A stretch of 64,000 nucleotides of DNA from Paenibacillus pini JCM 16418 (GCF_000576305.1 NZ_BAVZ01000001.1:248001-312000), one strand, 5' to 3'. Counted from the first letter of the stretch, positions 1 through 10,456 are shown. The notes: a model not told the origin generated them from the sequence alone. Program-made: numbers and translations.

Positions 1-1
1 T

Positions 2-136
2 AATAAGAAGAATCAAGTGCATGTTTTTATGGATGATTTGGTAGCGGGACTAGCCGCAGCAGCATCTGCGAGAATAGCCCATCGATTTAAGGGGGCAAAA
101 AAATATACGCATCTGACTGAAAATAATGGATCTTAG
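2..136 (+). CDS. C-terminal end of an unidentified protein (partial)
   Basis: An open frame enters from the left edge and stops with TAG at 134-136, giving about 44 residues. The visible part includes a short hydrophobic Ala-rich stretch (DDLVAGLAAAASARIA) followed by a basic and polar tail. I do not recognise the family. The phrase DDLVAGL is faintly reminiscent of phosphatidylglycerophosphatase A, but this is too little to name it. The start lies outside the window. No terminator is evident between it and the next gene. Confidence 0.45.
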   Translation, partial: NKKNQVHVFMDDLVAGLAAAASARIAHRFKGAKKYTHLTENNGS

Positions 137-268
137 AACCTAAAATTGCTGTTTTTTTGCTCTATTTAGTCTCTTGTAACCTGAGCCCTTTGTTGCGGTA
201 AAAAAGCGAGTTATGTTATCATTATTCCATTATACGGGCTCAGAACTTGAGATTAGGGGGCTGAAGGA

Positions 269-457
269 ATGTGGACGGTCATCTATATCGCACCTACCGC
301 CAAGGTAGCGGACATGATCACAACCAAATTAACGGAAGAAGGATTTTTGGTTAAAAGCCGTCCTGTCAACTTATCCAAGCAGCAGTTTGAAATTTTGGTT
401 CCCTCTGGCGAGCTAGAGGAAGTCCAGGAAGTGCTCAATTCCATTTTGCATCCTTAA
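269..457 (+). CDS. Small conserved protein, 62 aa, function unknown
   Basis: This is a 62-residue soluble protein with a beta-alpha-beta-like pattern: a hydrophobic first strand (WTVIYIA), a helix (AKVADMITTKLTEEGF) and a second strand followed by a C-terminal helix (ELEEVQEVLNSIL). It resembles small DUF2007-type 'signal transducing' domains in size and layout, but I cannot assign a role. Similar short proteins are sometimes annotated as glutamate decarboxylase, which is unsupported because no PLP site could fit. The ATG at 269 follows a purine-rich site (GGGGGCTGAAGG). It lies 81 bp upstream of accD in the same direction and may be cotranscribed. Confidence 0.7.
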   Translation: MWTVIYIAPTAKVADMITTKLTEEGFLVKSRPVNLSKQQFEILVPSGELEEVQEVLNSILHP

Positions 458-538
458 TATTAATGGTCAGCAAAATGATGTTTATAGAGTTACGAGTGAA
501 GATGCGGCCAACAAATCAACGGCTGGAGAGGTGTAGTT

Positions 539-1432
539 GTGTTTAAAGACTTATTTCAGAAAAAGAGAAAGTATGCGACCATTCCTTCGGAGCGTGTAGG
601 AAGAGGTAGCCTGACCGGAGACGGTGAGCGTCCGAAACGGGAAATTCCCGAAGGACTTATGAACAAGTGTGCGAAATGCGGGATAATTCAGTACAGCAAA
701 GAGCTGGAGAAGAATCTAAAAGTATGTCCGGCTTGTGGCTATCATATGCGCCTGAATGCAATGGAACGGATTCAAATGACTCTGGATGAAGAAGGATTTG
801 AGGAATTCGACAGCGGTATGGTGTCCGTCGATCCACTACAATTTCCAGGGTACGGAACAAAACTTGAGCAACAAACGATGAAATCGGGTCTACGTGAGGC
901 TATTATTACTGGACAAGGTACTCTAATGGGCATACCTGTAGTTGTTGGAGTGATGAGCTTTGACTTCTTCACGGGAAGCATGGGTTCAGTAGTTGGTGAG
1001 AAGATTACACGTGCAGTTGAGATTGCTACTGAAAAACAATTACCGCTTATTTTATTCTCCACTTCAGGTGGAGCACGGATGCAGGAAAGTATACTTAGTT
1101 TGATGCAGATGGCAAAGACCAGTGCTGCTTTAGCAAGATTTAATGATGCAGGTGGTCTGTATATTTCTGTTATTACTGATCCTACAACGGGTGGTGTTTC
1201 GGCTAGTTTTGCTTCACTTGGAGATATTAATATTGCGGAGCCTGGAGCTGTATTTGGTTTTGCTGGCCGTATTGTTATTGAGCAGACGATCCGTCAAAAG
1301 CTGCCTGATGATTTTCAAACAGCAGAATTCAACCTTGCGCATGGCCAGTTAGACCTTGTAACACACCGTAAAGAACTACGTTCGATGCTTTCCAGATTAC
1401 TCGCGCTGCACAGCGTGGAAGGGGGACATTAA
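539..1432 (+). CDS. accD: Acetyl-CoA carboxylase carboxyltransferase, beta subunit
   Basis: With AccA it transfers the carboxyl group from carboxybiotin to acetyl-CoA, giving malonyl-CoA, the first committed step of fatty-acid synthesis in the cytoplasm. The 297-residue length is normal. The N-terminal zinc ribbon is visible as cysteines 44, 47, 63 and 66 (CAKC...CPAC), followed by the crotonase-like carboxyltransferase fold with the [10 protein letters not shown] motif and the [13 protein letters not shown] segment. The GTG start at 539 is preceded by GGAGAGGTG. The stop codon abuts the GTG of accA, so the two subunits are probably translationally coupled. Malonyl-CoA from this enzyme would also feed the polyketide cluster at 39.7-64 kb. 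Confidence 0.97.
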   Translation: MFKDLFQKKRKYATIPSERVGRGSLTGDGERPKREIPEGLMNKCAKCGIIQYSKELEKNLKVCPACGYHMRLNAMERIQMTLDEEGFEEFDSGMVSVDPLQFPGYGTKLEQQTMKSGLREAIITGQGTLMGIPVVVGVMSFDFFTGSMGSVVGEKITRAVEIATEKQLPLILFSTSGGARMQESILSLMQMAKTSAALARFNDAGGLYISVITDPTTGGVSASFASLGDINIAEPGAVFGFAGRIVIEQTIRQKLPDDFQTAEFNLAHGQLDLVTHRKELRSMLSRLLALHSVEGGH

Positions 1433-2437
1433 GTGGCAGGAGAATTGCCTTTTGAGAAACCCCTTGTGGAAATGCGTCAAAAGATCAATGAATTGAAGCA
1501 GTTCGGACAGGACAAGGGTATTGATTTTTCGGATGAAATCACGAGATTAGAACAGCGCTATACTGAGCTTGAAGATGAAATATATTCAAATATTTCTGCC
1601 CCACAAAAAATGCATTTGGCCCGGCATCATCAGCGGCCAACATCGCTTGATTTGATTCAGCTTATATTCAGCGATTTTATAGAATTACATGGTGATCGTC
1701 TATTTGGTGATGATTTAGCCGTTGTTGGCGGTATTGCCAAATTGGATGGGATTCCTGTGACAGTAGTTGGTCAACAGCGTGGTAAGGATACGAAGGATAA
1801 TATTGCTCGTTTCTTCGGAAGCGCGCATCCCGAAGGATTCCGCAAAGCCATGCGACTCATGAAGCAGGCTGAGAAATTTAAACGCCCGATTATTACATTT
1901 ATTGATACAAAAGGTGCCTACCCCGGCAATACGGCAGAAGAGCGGGGACAATCGCAAGCCATTGCCCAAAATTTACGGGACATGGCCGTTTTGAGTGTCC
2001 CGGTTATTTGTGTGATTATCGGCGAAGGTGGGAGTGGTGGTGCGCTTGGCATGGCGGTTGGGAATCGGATCCTTATGCTGGAGCATGCTATTTATTCAGC
2101 CATATCCCCGAATGGAGCAGCCTCTATTTTGTGGAAGGATGCTACCAAAGCTGATCAGGCAGCTGAAGCTATGAAGATAACTGCCAAAGATTTATTAGAT
2201 TTTGAAGTCATTGAAGAGATCGTACCTGAGCCTAAAGGTGGAGCACATCGCGATTATGAATTTACTGCTGATACCATCAAACAGGGCATAATTAAACACC
2301 TAAATGAATTATCCCAAATGGATAGTAATGAATTAAAAGAAGATAGATATCGTAAATTCCGTAAAATCGGTAAGTTTGCTTTCGAACAATCCGAGAAGCA
2401 TGAGAGCCTAATTTCCGAATATACAAATAATGATTAA
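1433..2437 (+). CDS. accA: Acetyl-CoA carboxylase carboxyltransferase, alpha subunit
   Basis: This is the partner of AccD in the carboxyltransferase half-reaction. The 334-residue protein has the N-terminal helical segment (residues 5-60) and the crotonase-fold core with [23 protein letters not shown] and [10 protein letters not shown], all typical of AccA. The GTG start directly follows the accD stop, and the ribosome site lies in the last codons of accD (GGGGGAC). In Bacillus pfkA usually follows accA; here the next gene is pyk, 93 bp downstream. Confidence 0.97.
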   Translation: MAGELPFEKPLVEMRQKINELKQFGQDKGIDFSDEITRLEQRYTELEDEIYSNISAPQKMHLARHHQRPTSLDLIQLIFSDFIELHGDRLFGDDLAVVGGIAKLDGIPVTVVGQQRGKDTKDNIARFFGSAHPEGFRKAMRLMKQAEKFKRPIITFIDTKGAYPGNTAEERGQSQAIAQNLRDMAVLSVPVICVIIGEGGSGGALGMAVGNRILMLEHAIYSAISPNGAASILWKDATKADQAAEAMKITAKDLLDFEVIEEIVPEPKGGAHRDYEFTADTIKQGIIKHLNELSQMDSNELKEDRYRKFRKIGKFAFEQSEKHESLISEYTNND

Positions 2438-2530
2438 TATGACAAAGTTCCTATACAAAACTTTAAATTTGTAGTAGATTTATTTTTTGGATAAAGATTG
2501 TAATAGAGAAAAAAAACGGAGGAAACCCAA

Positions 2531-3955
2531 ATGCGTAAAACAAAAATCGTATGTACAATCGGACCTTCCAGTGAGTCGTTGGAAAACACTAAAAAACTGA
2601 TTATGGCTGGCATGAATGTTGCTCGCTTAAACTTCTCACATGGTGATTTTGAAGAGCACGGGAACCGAATTAATAACATTCGTGAAGCTTGTCAAGAGCT
2701 TGGCAAAACCGTTGCAATTCTACTGGATACCAAAGGACCTGAAATTCGTACAGGTAAGCTTGCTGTTGAACCGATTGAATTGGTTCAAGACGAGTATATT
2801 ACGCTGACTACGGAAGAAATTTTAGGTGACAAAGACCGTATCTCAATTACGTACAAAGATCTTCCAGGTGATGTACAAGCTGGTTCTACAATTCTAATTG
2901 ATGATGGTTTGATCGGACTTTTGGTTGTAGGAGTTGAAGGCACTGAAATTAAATGCCGCATTATCAATGGTGGTACGATTAAGAGCAAAAAAGGCGTTAA
3001 CGTACCAGGTGTAGCTATTTCTCTTCCAGGAATTACAGAGAAAGATGCTAACGATATCATTTTCGGAATCGAACAAGGCATCGATTTTGTTGCAGCTTCC
3101 TTCGTTCGTAAAGCTAGCGATGTGCAAGAAATCCGTGAATTGCTTGAGAAACACAATGCAAGCCATATTCAAATTATCTCTAAAATTGAAAACCAGGAAG
3201 GCGTAGACAACCTGGATGAAATATTGGAAGCTTCTGACGGCTTGATGGTTGCTCGTGGTGACCTCGGCGTTGAAATTCCTGCTGAAGAAGTACCTTTGGT
3301 ACAAAAACGTATGATTGAAAAATGTAATGTTGCGGGTAAACCAGTTATTACTGCGACTCAAATGTTGGATTCCATGCAACGTAACCCACGTCCTACACGT
3401 GCTGAAGCAAGTGACGTAGCGAATGCGATCTTCGACGGTACAGATGCAATTATGCTTTCAGGAGAGACAGCAGCTGGTAAATACCCAGTTGAATCTGTAC
3501 TCACAATGTCCCGTATTGCTGAAAAAGCTGAATCTGCTCTAAATTACCGTGAAATGTTCTTGAAGCAAAGAATTGCTCAAGATACATCGGTAACTGAAGC
3601 GATCAGCCAATCTGTTGCAATTTCTGCACTGGATTTGAATGCAAAAGCGATTATTTCTTCGACAGAAACAGGTCACACGGCACGTATGGTATCCAAATAC
3701 CGTCCACAATCTCCTATCATTGCTGTAACGACGCAAGATCGTACACTGCGCCGTCTAGCTCTAACTTGGGGTGTAATACCGATTAAAGGGGAGACAGCTT
3801 CGTCTACGGATGAGATGTTTGACTTCTCTATTCGTGGTGGTCTGGAATCAGGTTTGGTTAAACCAGGTGATTTAGTTATCATCACAGCGGGTGTTCCATT
3901 GGGACAATCGGGTTCAACTAACTTGGTGAAAGTAAGCCAAATTCCTCACGTTTAA
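2531..3955 (+). CDS. pyk: Pyruvate kinase
   Basis: It transfers phosphate from phosphoenolpyruvate to ADP, the last step of glycolysis. At 474 residues it is the short form, without the extra C-terminal PEP-utilising-like domain of the 585-residue Bacillus subtilis enzyme. Visible signatures are the N-terminal [11 protein letters not shown], the [11 protein letters not shown] substrate loop, SKIENQEG with the catalytic lysine near residue 220, and [11 protein letters not shown] for metal and PEP binding. The ATG follows ACGGAGGAAACCC. A strong hairpin terminator lies 36 bp after the stop. pfkA, often found between accA and pyk in related genomes, is absent here. Confidence 0.97.
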   Translation: MRKTKIVCTIGPSSESLENTKKLIMAGMNVARLNFSHGDFEEHGNRINNIREACQELGKTVAILLDTKGPEIRTGKLAVEPIELVQDEYITLTTEEILGDKDRISITYKDLPGDVQAGSTILIDDGLIGLLVVGVEGTEIKCRIINGGTIKSKKGVNVPGVAISLPGITEKDANDIIFGIEQGIDFVAASFVRKASDVQEIRELLEKHNASHIQIISKIENQEGVDNLDEILEASDGLMVARGDLGVEIPAEEVPLVQKRMIEKCNVAGKPVITATQMLDSMQRNPRPTRAEASDVANAIFDGTDAIMLSGETAAGKYPVESVLTMSRIAEKAESALNYREMFLKQRIAQDTSVTEAISQSVAISALDLNAKAIISSTETGHTARMVSKYRPQSPIIAVTTQDRTLRRLALTWGVIPIKGETASSTDEMFDFSIRGGLESGLVKPGDLVIITAGVPLGQSGSTNLVKVSQIPHV

Positions 3956-3991
3956 TTCGTTCGATAACGTTATAAATAAATAGGATTCACC

Positions 3992-4027
3992 AAAAAGCAA
4001 CGGCCATTAGAGGCCGCTGCTTTTTGG
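3992..4027 (+). terminator. Rho-independent terminator after pyk
   Basis: The arms AAAAAGCAaCGGCC and GGCCGcTGCTTTTT form a GC-rich hairpin with a 6-base loop ending in a T run, 36 bp after the pyk stop. Confidence 0.9.
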
Positions 4028-4112
4028 TTTATGTACTGAATTCGAGACTTAGGTTATCCCTATGATATAATTGCAAGAGATGAACAATTATCGTCGAAAG
4101 GAACAGACATAT

Positions 4113-4637
4113 ATGGGCAAAGAGCTGCAAAAGTTAGAGATGAGCCGCTGGTTTACAACAGACTTGCGTGTGCGTTATCAGGAAAGTGACCAAATGGGCG
4201 TTGTCTATCATGCTAATTATTTAAACTGGTTTGAAATTGGGCGTACGGAAATGATTCGTGAACTCGGGATCACATATCGAAGTATGGAAGAGCAGGGGAT
4301 TCTGCTTCCTGTCATTGAACTGGACATGAAGTTTAAGCAGCCAGCTCGATATGATGATCATATTACGATCTTCACCCGAATAACCAACTTTACTAAATTA
4401 AGGATCAGTTATTCCTACGAAATTCGCAGATTAACACCTGATCAATATACACATATACAATCATCTGCTGGCAAATGGCTAGGGGATGAGCTGCCGGGCG
4501 ACCTACTTGTAACAGGAACGACGGGGCATGTCTGGTTAAATCGTGAGTGGCGGCCTATACGACTAGATTCCGTGGCTCCTAATCTGTATAACGCTCTTGC
4601 TCAATCATTGGCAAATGGGGGTAATATAGATGTTTAA
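4113..4637 (+). CDS. Acyl-CoA thioesterase, 4-hydroxybenzoyl-CoA thioesterase family
   Basis: This is a predicted cytoplasmic thioesterase that hydrolyses an acyl-CoA; its substrate cannot be read from the sequence. It is a 174-residue single hotdog domain. The signature VRYQESDQMGVVYHANYLNWFE near residues 20-41 contains the family Asp and the long helix start. I start it at the ATG at 4113 because AAAGGAA lies 9 bases upstream. A TTG at 4071 would add 14 residues but lacks a good site and overlaps a TATAAT-like promoter element (4066-4071). The stop overlaps the start of the next gene by 8 bases, so the two genes form an operon. Confidence 0.85.
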   Translation: MGKELQKLEMSRWFTTDLRVRYQESDQMGVVYHANYLNWFEIGRTEMIRELGITYRSMEEQGILLPVIELDMKFKQPARYDDHITIFTRITNFTKLRISYSYEIRRLTPDQYTHIQSSAGKWLGDELPGDLLVTGTTGHVWLNREWRPIRLDSVAPNLYNALAQSLANGGNIDV

Positions 4638-5022
4638 ATGGTTGTTTGTCATTTGCATTGCAGTATTTGTTGGTGAAATCTATAGTTTTCAACTCGTTGC
4701 TGAGCAAGTAGGAGGATTTAACACTTTCGTACTTACAATTATTACTTCAGCCATCGGTTTCATTATGATGCGTTTTGAAGGGCGCAAGGTATTAGAGGAT
4801 TCTCGTGCAAGGATGAACTCGGGTCAAATACCTGGAAGAAGCATGATCGACGGATTATGTGTTTTTATTGGTGGAATGCTACTTGTTCTTCCAGGTTTTT
4901 TAACGGATATCATTGGGTTTACGATGGTTTTCCCACTTACTCGTCCTTTATATCGTTTGATCATACTAAAATGGCTTGAGCGTAAAATGAAGAATGGGCA
5001 AATCAAGTTTAATAAAAGATAG
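4630..5022 (+). CDS. fxsA: FxsA family membrane protein
   Basis: This 130-residue membrane protein has about three hydrophobic segments: residues 2-17, 26-45 and 73-100. The FxsA family is named for suppression of F-exclusion of phage T7 in Escherichia coli; its normal role is unknown. The central VLEDSRARMNSGQIPGRSMIDG loop followed by LPGFLTDIIGF is the family hallmark. It overlaps the thioesterase stop by 8 bases, which implies translational coupling. No clear terminator follows. The 225 bp to citZ hold no obvious gene. Confidence 0.85.
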   Translation: MFKWLFVICIAVFVGEIYSFQLVAEQVGGFNTFVLTIITSAIGFIMMRFEGRKVLEDSRARMNSGQIPGRSMIDGLCVFIGGMLLVLPGFLTDIIGFTMVFPLTRPLYRLIILKWLERKMKNGQIKFNKR

Positions 5023-5247
5023 GAAAAAATGGCCAAAAAAAAAGTTTATGTAGCCGATAAAACAATTTGATGTTTAAAACGCCTCTGTCATTGTTCACAT
5101 ATCCGTCAAAATACTTTATGATATTAGATGATTGGATACTTGACGTAGCAATGTCAGGAAGAATGATGGCCTTGGCGCCTTTTTATCTTTTGAAAAATGT
5201 AAAATTTTCACTTTAAGAAATCTAGCTTTACAAAGGAGAGATGTATA

Positions 5248-6360
5248 GTGACAGCAACTAAAGGTTTAGAAGGAATTGTTGCAGCTTCTTCTTCCATCAG
5301 TTCCATTGTGGATGGTGTGCTTACGTACCGTGGTTATGATATTGATGACCTAGCTGTGAACGCAAGCTTTGAAGAAGTAGCATATTTGCTTTGGTTTGGT
5401 AAGCTGCCGAATGCAGCTGAACTACAAGAACTTGAACGTGACCTCAGCGAATACGCACCAATTCCAGACTCCCTAATTGAACAAATGAAATTATATCCTC
5501 CAGATACGAATACAATGGCTGCACTTCGTTCAGCAGTATCGGCTCTTGCTTTGTACGATGAAGAAGCGGATGATATGAGCCGTGAAGCAAACGAACGCAA
5601 AGCAATCAAACTCCAAGCTCAGCTCCCAACAATCATTGCTGCTTTGGCGCGAATTCGCCAAGGAGAAGAGCCAGTAGCTCCTCAAGCGGGTCTTTCTATT
5701 GCTGAGAATTTCCTGTATATGCTTAGAGGTGAGAAGCCTGAAGAAACATCAGTGAAAGCTTTGGACCAAGCACTTGTGCTTCACGCTGACCATGAATTAA
5801 ATGCTTCCACTTTTGCAGCGCGGGTAACTGTGGCTACGCTTTCAGATATTTATTCCGGTGTAACTTCTGCAATTGGCGCTTTGAAAGGTCCTCTGCATGG
5901 CGGGGCAAATGAAGCTGTTATGAAGATGTTGAAAGAAATCGGAAGTCTAGATCAGGTGGATTCTTTTATTCAGCAGAAGCTAGACAACAAGGATAAGATC
6001 ATGGGCTTTGGTCACCGAGTTTACAAGAATGGTGATCCACGCGCGAAACATCTACAGAAGATGTCGAGTGAGCTAGGCGAAATGAAAGGTGATATGACTC
6101 TTTACGATATGTCTGTTCGTATCGAAGAAATTGTAACCGGACAAAAAGGCTTGAAGCCAAATGTTGATTTCTATTCTGCATCGGTTTACACTCAACTGGG
6201 TATTGAGCACGAACTGTTCACTCCAATCTTTGCTATAAGCCGTGTTTCTGGATGGGCAGCGCACATTCTAGAGCAATATGAGAACAATCGGATTATTCGT
6301 CCACGTGCCGAATATGTTGGTTTGACAGATCAAAAATATGTACCTCTCGAACAGCGCTAA
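5248..6360 (+). CDS. citZ: Citrate synthase
   Basis: It condenses oxaloacetate and acetyl-CoA to citrate at the entry to the TCA cycle. The 370-residue protein is the small type of Gram-positive citrate synthase. Conserved catalytic regions are visible: HADHELNAST, LHGGANEAV and GFGHRVYKNGDPRA, which carry active-site histidines, and a C-terminal Asp/Arg region. The GTG start at 5248 has AAAGGAG upstream. It begins the citZ-icd-mdh cluster, with 38 bp to icd, as in Bacillus. Confidence 0.97.
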   Translation: MTATKGLEGIVAASSSISSIVDGVLTYRGYDIDDLAVNASFEEVAYLLWFGKLPNAAELQELERDLSEYAPIPDSLIEQMKLYPPDTNTMAALRSAVSALALYDEEADDMSREANERKAIKLQAQLPTIIAALARIRQGEEPVAPQAGLSIAENFLYMLRGEKPEETSVKALDQALVLHADHELNASTFAARVTVATLSDIYSGVTSAIGALKGPLHGGANEAVMKMLKEIGSLDQVDSFIQQKLDNKDKIMGFGHRVYKNGDPRAKHLQKMSSELGEMKGDMTLYDMSVRIEEIVTGQKGLKPNVDFYSASVYTQLGIEHELFTPIFAISRVSGWAAHILEQYENNRIIRPRAEYVGLTDQKYVPLEQR

Positions 6361-6398
6361 CATGTGAATCGAGAAAAATATGAAGGAGGAAATTATAA

Positions 6399-7693
6399 AT
6401 GTTTAAATTAGAAAAGTATGCACTACCTACTGAGGGCGACAAAATTGAAATTAAAGACGGAGTATTGACGGTTCCTAACAACCCGATTATTCCTTTTATC
6501 GAAGGTGACGGAACTGGCCGTGACATCTGGAAAGCGTCTAAGCGTGTATTGGATGCAGCCGTTGAGAAAGCATACAGCGGATCTAAGAAAATTGCTTGGT
6601 ACGAAGTATTTGCCGGCGAAAAGGCTTTTGATACTTACGGAGAATGGTTGCCAAACGATACACTTGAAGCAATTCGTGAATATATCGTAGCTATCAAAGG
6701 ACCTTTGACTACACCAATCGGTGGCGGTATCCGTTCCCTGAACGTAGCATTGCGTCAAGAGCTTGATCTATACGTATGTCTGCGTCCTGTTCGTTATTTC
6801 AATGGTGTTCCTTCACCTGTTAAACGTCCTGAACTTGTTGACATGGTTATCTTCCGTGAGAACACTGAAGATATCTATGCTGGTATCGAATATCAAGAAG
6901 GTTCTGATGCAGTTAAGAAATTGATCGGATTCTTGCAAAATGAAATGGGAGTTAACAAAATCCGTTTCCCTGAAACTTCTGGTATCGGTATTAAGCCAGT
7001 GTCTGAAGAAGGTTCTAAACGTCTAGTACGTGCAGCAGTCGAATATGCTATCGAGCATGGTCGTAAGACTGTAACTCTAGTACACAAAGGTAACATCATG
7101 AAATTTACTGAAGGTGCTTTCAAAAACTGGGGATATGAAGTGGCTGAGCAAGAGTTTGGCGACAAAGTCTTCACTTGGCACAATATGATCTAATCAAAGA
7201 AAAAGACGGTACAGATGCTGCTAATGCTGCTCAAACAGCTGCTGAAGCTGAAGGTAAAATCATCGTTAAAGATGCAATTGCCGACATCGCTTTGCAACAA
7301 GTTCTGACTCGTCCAACGGACTTTGATGTTATTGCAACATTGAACTTGAATGGTGACTACTTGTCCGACGCTCTAGCAGCTCAAATCGGTGGTATTGGTA
7401 TCGCTCCAGGAGCGAACATCAACTACGTGACTGGACATGCTATCTTTGAAGCTACGCATGGTACGGCTCCGAAATATGCTGATAAAGACGTGGTAAACCC
7501 AGGTTCTGTAATTCTTTCAGGCGTTATGTTGCTTGAGCATTTGGGATGGAAAGAAGCTGCTGATCTGATTTATAAAGGTATGGAAAGCTCTATTAACAGC
7601 AAAACGGTTACTTATGATTTCGCACGTCTAATGGATGGTGCAACAGAAGTTAAATGTTCTGAGTTTGCCGACCACGTTATCAATAACATGTAG
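6399..7693 (+). CDS. icd: Isocitrate dehydrogenase (NADP), with one reading-frame break
   Basis: It oxidises isocitrate to 2-oxoglutarate with NADP. The N-terminal part ([26 protein letters not shown] for isocitrate binding, VLHKGN-like [17 protein letters not shown]) and the C-terminal part ([26 protein letters not shown]) are both intact but in different frames. The frame breaks at GG 7177-7178. One extra G there restores FTWAQYDLI and a normal 431-residue enzyme. I therefore read it as one gene with a probable sequencing error rather than a pseudogene. The start follows GAAGGAGG. The middle gene of citZ-icd-mdh. Confidence 0.93.
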
Positions 7694-7708
7694 GGGAGAG
7701 ATCTACTC

Positions 7709-8650
7709 ATGGCTTTGACACGTAAAAAAATCACTGTCGTAGGTGCCGGTTTCACCGGCGCTACTACAGCTTTGATGCTGGCACAAAAAGAACTGGGTAA
7801 CGTCGTACTACTTGACATTCCACAGCTTGAAAACCCAACTAAAGGTAAAGCTTTGGATCTATTAGAAGCAAGTCCAGTACAAGGCTTTGATAGCCAAATC
7901 ACGGGTACTGCTAACTATGAAGATGCTGCTGATTCTGACATCGTGATTATTACAGCTGGTATTGCTCGTAAACCAGGCATGAGTCGTGATGATCTTGTTA
8001 ACACAAATGCAGGAATTATTAAATCAGTCTGCGAAAATGTTAAAAAATATGCTCCAGAATCTATCGTTATCATACTTAGTAACCCAGTTGATGCTATGAC
8101 TTATGCCGCGTTTGAAACGCTTGGCTTCCCTAAAAACCGTGTTATCGGTCAATCTGGTGTATTAGATACGGCTCGCTATTGTACATTTATTGCTCAAGAG
8201 TTGAACGTATCTGTTGAAGATGTACGCGGATTTGTACTTGGTGGACACGGGGATGATATGGTTCCACTTGTGCGTTATTCTAGCGTTGGTGGGATTCCGA
8301 TCGATACCCTGATCTCTGCTGAACGTATTCAAGAAATTGTACAACGTACTCGTGTAGGTGGTGGCGAGATTGTCAACCTATTGGGTAACGGTAGTGCATA
8401 TTATGCGCCAGCAGCTTCTCTTGTTCAAATGACTGAAGCTATACTGAAGGACAAGAAACGGATTATTCCGGTTATTGCCCGGATGGAAGGCGAATATGGT
8501 TATAACGATATTTTCTTCGGCGTACCTGCTGTTCTTGGTGGCAATGGTATCGAGAAAGTATTTGAACTTGAATTAACTGTAGAAGAGAAAGCGGCTTTGG
8601 ATAAATCTGCTGAATCTGTAAAGAATGTCATTTCGGTAGTTAAGGTATAA
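7709..8650 (+). CDS. mdh: Malate dehydrogenase (NAD)
   Basis: It interconverts malate and oxaloacetate in the TCA cycle. The 313-residue protein is of the lactate-dehydrogenase-like MDH type: [10 protein letters not shown] near residue 10 is the dinucleotide site, [15 protein letters not shown] carries the substrate-binding arginine loop, and [10 protein letters not shown] holds the catalytic histidine. It lies 15 bp after icd with a GGGGAGAG ribosome site. A hairpin terminator 32 bp after the stop closes the citZ-icd-mdh unit. Confidence 0.97.
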   Translation: MALTRKKITVVGAGFTGATTALMLAQKELGNVVLLDIPQLENPTKGKALDLLEASPVQGFDSQITGTANYEDAADSDIVIITAGIARKPGMSRDDLVNTNAGIIKSVCENVKKYAPESIVIILSNPVDAMTYAAFETLGFPKNRVIGQSGVLDTARYCTFIAQELNVSVEDVRGFVLGGHGDDMVPLVRYSSVGGIPIDTLISAERIQEIVQRTRVGGGEIVNLLGNGSAYYAPAASLVQMTEAILKDKKRIIPVIARMEGEYGYNDIFFGVPAVLGGNGIEKVFELELTVEEKAALDKSAESVKNVISVVKV

Positions 8651-8682
8651 TATATCTTAAAAGTGTCAAGAATTCGAACAGG

Positions 8683-8725
8683 AAACCTCTTAAAGTGATG
8701 CAACTTTGGAGGTTTTCTTTTCTTT
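8683..8725 (+). terminator. Terminator after mdh
   Basis: The inverted arms AAACCTCttaaag and ctttgGAGGTTT surround a short loop and are followed by a T-rich tract. Confidence 0.85.
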
Positions 8726-8785
8726 TCTTTTGGTTAAATAGTATAATAGATGTAATATATATCACGTAATGGAGGGGTTTTTGTA

Positions 8786-9211
8786 ATGTATCAAGTTATG
8801 ATATTCGTACATATTTTAGGGGCACTTGCCTTGGGTTTCTATCTTGTCCTGCCTTTTGTGGTTGGAAAAGTAACCAAGCTGTCTCTACCTGCACAAGAAG
8901 GTAGTGCAGCTGCAATCCGTAGTTTGAACACATTTGCTCAGTTCGCACTCGTTATTCAGCTACTCACAGGTGGTTACTTGATGAGTAAGGGTGACTACTC
9001 TGTGCCTTGGATGATCGTAGTCGTGGTGTTGCTTGTAGCGATTGGAGCCATTGGTGGGATCATGGGTAAACCACTTCGCCTTGCAATGGATGGTATTCAG
9101 AAGAAACGTGATATTTCAGTTGAAGCTGGAAAAATCCGCACGCTTAGCGCACTACTTGCTATTTGTGTGTTGATTATGACTTTCTTCATGGTTTACAGAG
9201 ATATCATCTAA
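8786..9211 (+). CDS. Small integral membrane protein, four predicted helices
   Basis: A 141-residue hydrophobic protein with four likely membrane helices: residues 3-27, 50-66, 73-95 and 120-139. A His (FVHILG) in the first helix and a Gly-rich third helix are reminiscent of DUF2269/CopD-like small membrane proteins, but I cannot assign a substrate. The ATG follows ATGGAGGGG. It is a single-gene unit with a terminator on each side. Confidence 0.75.
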   Translation: MYQVMIFVHILGALALGFYLVLPFVVGKVTKLSLPAQEGSAAAIRSLNTFAQFALVIQLLTGGYLMSKGDYSVPWMIVVVVLLVAIGAIGGIMGKPLRLAMDGIQKKRDISVEAGKIRTLSALLAICVLIMTFFMVYRDII

Positions 9212-9237
9212 TTGAAGTTTAAGACTTGAATAAAATC

Positions 9238-9273
9238 GGCATTCTCTTACTTGTTAAGAGAGTGCTTTTTTTG
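9238..9273 (+). terminator. Terminator after the 141-aa membrane protein gene
   Basis: Arms GGCATTCTCTTA and TAAGAGAGTGC with a 5-base loop are followed by seven T residues. Confidence 0.9.
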
Positions 9274-9412
9274 TGTTTGTTTAATCTATTTAGAAATGTG
9301 GTAAATAAGGAACTGTAAGAAGAATAATCATTCTGCCTTCTGCCATCCTAACGTGGAAGGTGGGTCACTCTAGAATGGAACGTTCAAACTAGTATTGAGA
9401 GGAGAATGACTC

Positions 9413-10282
9413 ATGTCAGGAAACGAGCAAACGAAACAAACACTACCCCCACAACATCAGAATCAACAGCCAGGAATAGAGTCTGAGATGCATCCGCGCC
9501 CACAGTACGAGTCCAAAGATTATAAGGCTGCAGGAAAGCTACAGGGTAAGCATGTTATTATAACGGGTGGGGACAGCGGTATTGGACGAGCCGTAGCTGT
9601 TACTTTTGCCAAAGAGGGCGCAGATATTACAATTATCTACTTAAATGAACATGAGGATGCCAAGGAAACAGAGCGTTTAGTTAAGGAAGAGGGGCGCAAA
9701 TGTTTGCGTATAGCTGGAGATATTGGCGAAGAAAGCTTTTGTCAGAACGCAGTCAAGCAGACCGTTGAGGCTTTCGGTTCTCTTGATATTCTTATTAATA
9801 ATGCAGCGGAGCAGCATCCACAGCAACGAATTGAAGATATCACCGCAGAACAGTTTGAGAAAACATTCCGTACGAATATTTTCGGCATGTTCCATATGAC
9901 CAAGGCAGCGATGCCTCATTTGAAAAAGGGAAGTGCAATCGTCAATACGGCGTCGATCACCGCGTATCGCGGGAGTCCAACGCTTATCGACTATTCAGCT
10001 ACTAAAGGTGCAATAGTCAGCTTTACACGTTCACTATCCATAAACGTAGCTGATAAAGGGATACGTGTGAATGCAGTCGCTCCAGGACCGATCTGGACAC
10101 CGCTCATTCCTTCCACCTTTGATGAGGAACATGTGAGTGAATTTGGCGCTACTCAGCCCATGAAACGCCCGGGACAGCCAGAAGAATTAGCTCCTGCTTA
10201 TGTGTATTTGGCATCAGATGACGCCTCTTATGTAAGCGGACAAGTGATTCATGTCAATGGTGGCGAAGTTGTTAACGGATAA
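9413..10282 (+). CDS. SDR family oxidoreductase, general-stress type
   Basis: A 289-residue NAD(P)-dependent short-chain dehydrogenase with a polar, Gln/Pro-rich N-terminal extension of about 40 residues, as in the Bacillus YhdF/GS39 (general stress protein 39) group. The cofactor motif TGGDSGIGRA is near residue 53, NNAAEQHP is the structural motif, the catalytic Ser lies in NTASITAYRG, and YSATKGA carries the catalytic Tyr and Lys. The substrate is unknown. The ATG has GAGAGGAG upstream. It is monocistronic with a terminator 18 bp downstream. Confidence 0.9.
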   Translation: MSGNEQTKQTLPPQHQNQQPGIESEMHPRPQYESKDYKAAGKLQGKHVIITGGDSGIGRAVAVTFAKEGADITIIYLNEHEDAKETERLVKEEGRKCLRIAGDIGEESFCQNAVKQTVEAFGSLDILINNAAEQHPQQRIEDITAEQFEKTFRTNIFGMFHMTKAAMPHLKKGSAIVNTASITAYRGSPTLIDYSATKGAIVSFTRSLSINVADKGIRVNAVAPGPIWTPLIPSTFDEEHVSEFGATQPMKRPGQPEELAPAYVYLASDDASYVSGQVIHVNGGEVVNG

Positions 10283-10300
10283 TTGAGTGAAGGCTTACAA

Positions 10301-10343
10301 AGAAGGATCATTCCGAGGGTATCTTGGGATTATCCTTCTTTTT
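10301..10343 (+). terminator. Terminator after the SDR gene
   Basis: AGAAGGAT pairs with ATCCTTCT across a 23-base interior that includes weak secondary pairing; TTTTT follows. Confidence 0.75.
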
Positions 10344-10456
10344 GTGTTTTTTGAGAAAGTCCAGCTTGTAAGAATGTGCTATGATTAGACTCACAATGAA
10401 TGAGAGATATTTCTACATAATTGCAGTAATTCTTTATAAGAGAGGAGGCATAATTG

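Noticed and set aside
2..136. Phosphatidylglycerophosphatase A for the partial first gene
   Set aside because: Only a short DDLVAGL similarity is available, which is not enough to name a family.
269..457. Glutamate decarboxylase for the 62-residue protein
   Set aside because: It is far too short, has no PLP-binding lysine motif, and such labels are usually carried-over errors.
2438..2530. A riboswitch or leader RNA upstream of pyk
   Set aside because: Only 93 AT-rich bases with no stable hairpin or known aptamer motif.
7150..7200. icd as a pseudogene or as two separate genes
   Set aside because: One base in a G run restores a full-length enzyme with all motifs; a central TCA enzyme is unlikely to be lost, and many other genes show the same type of break.
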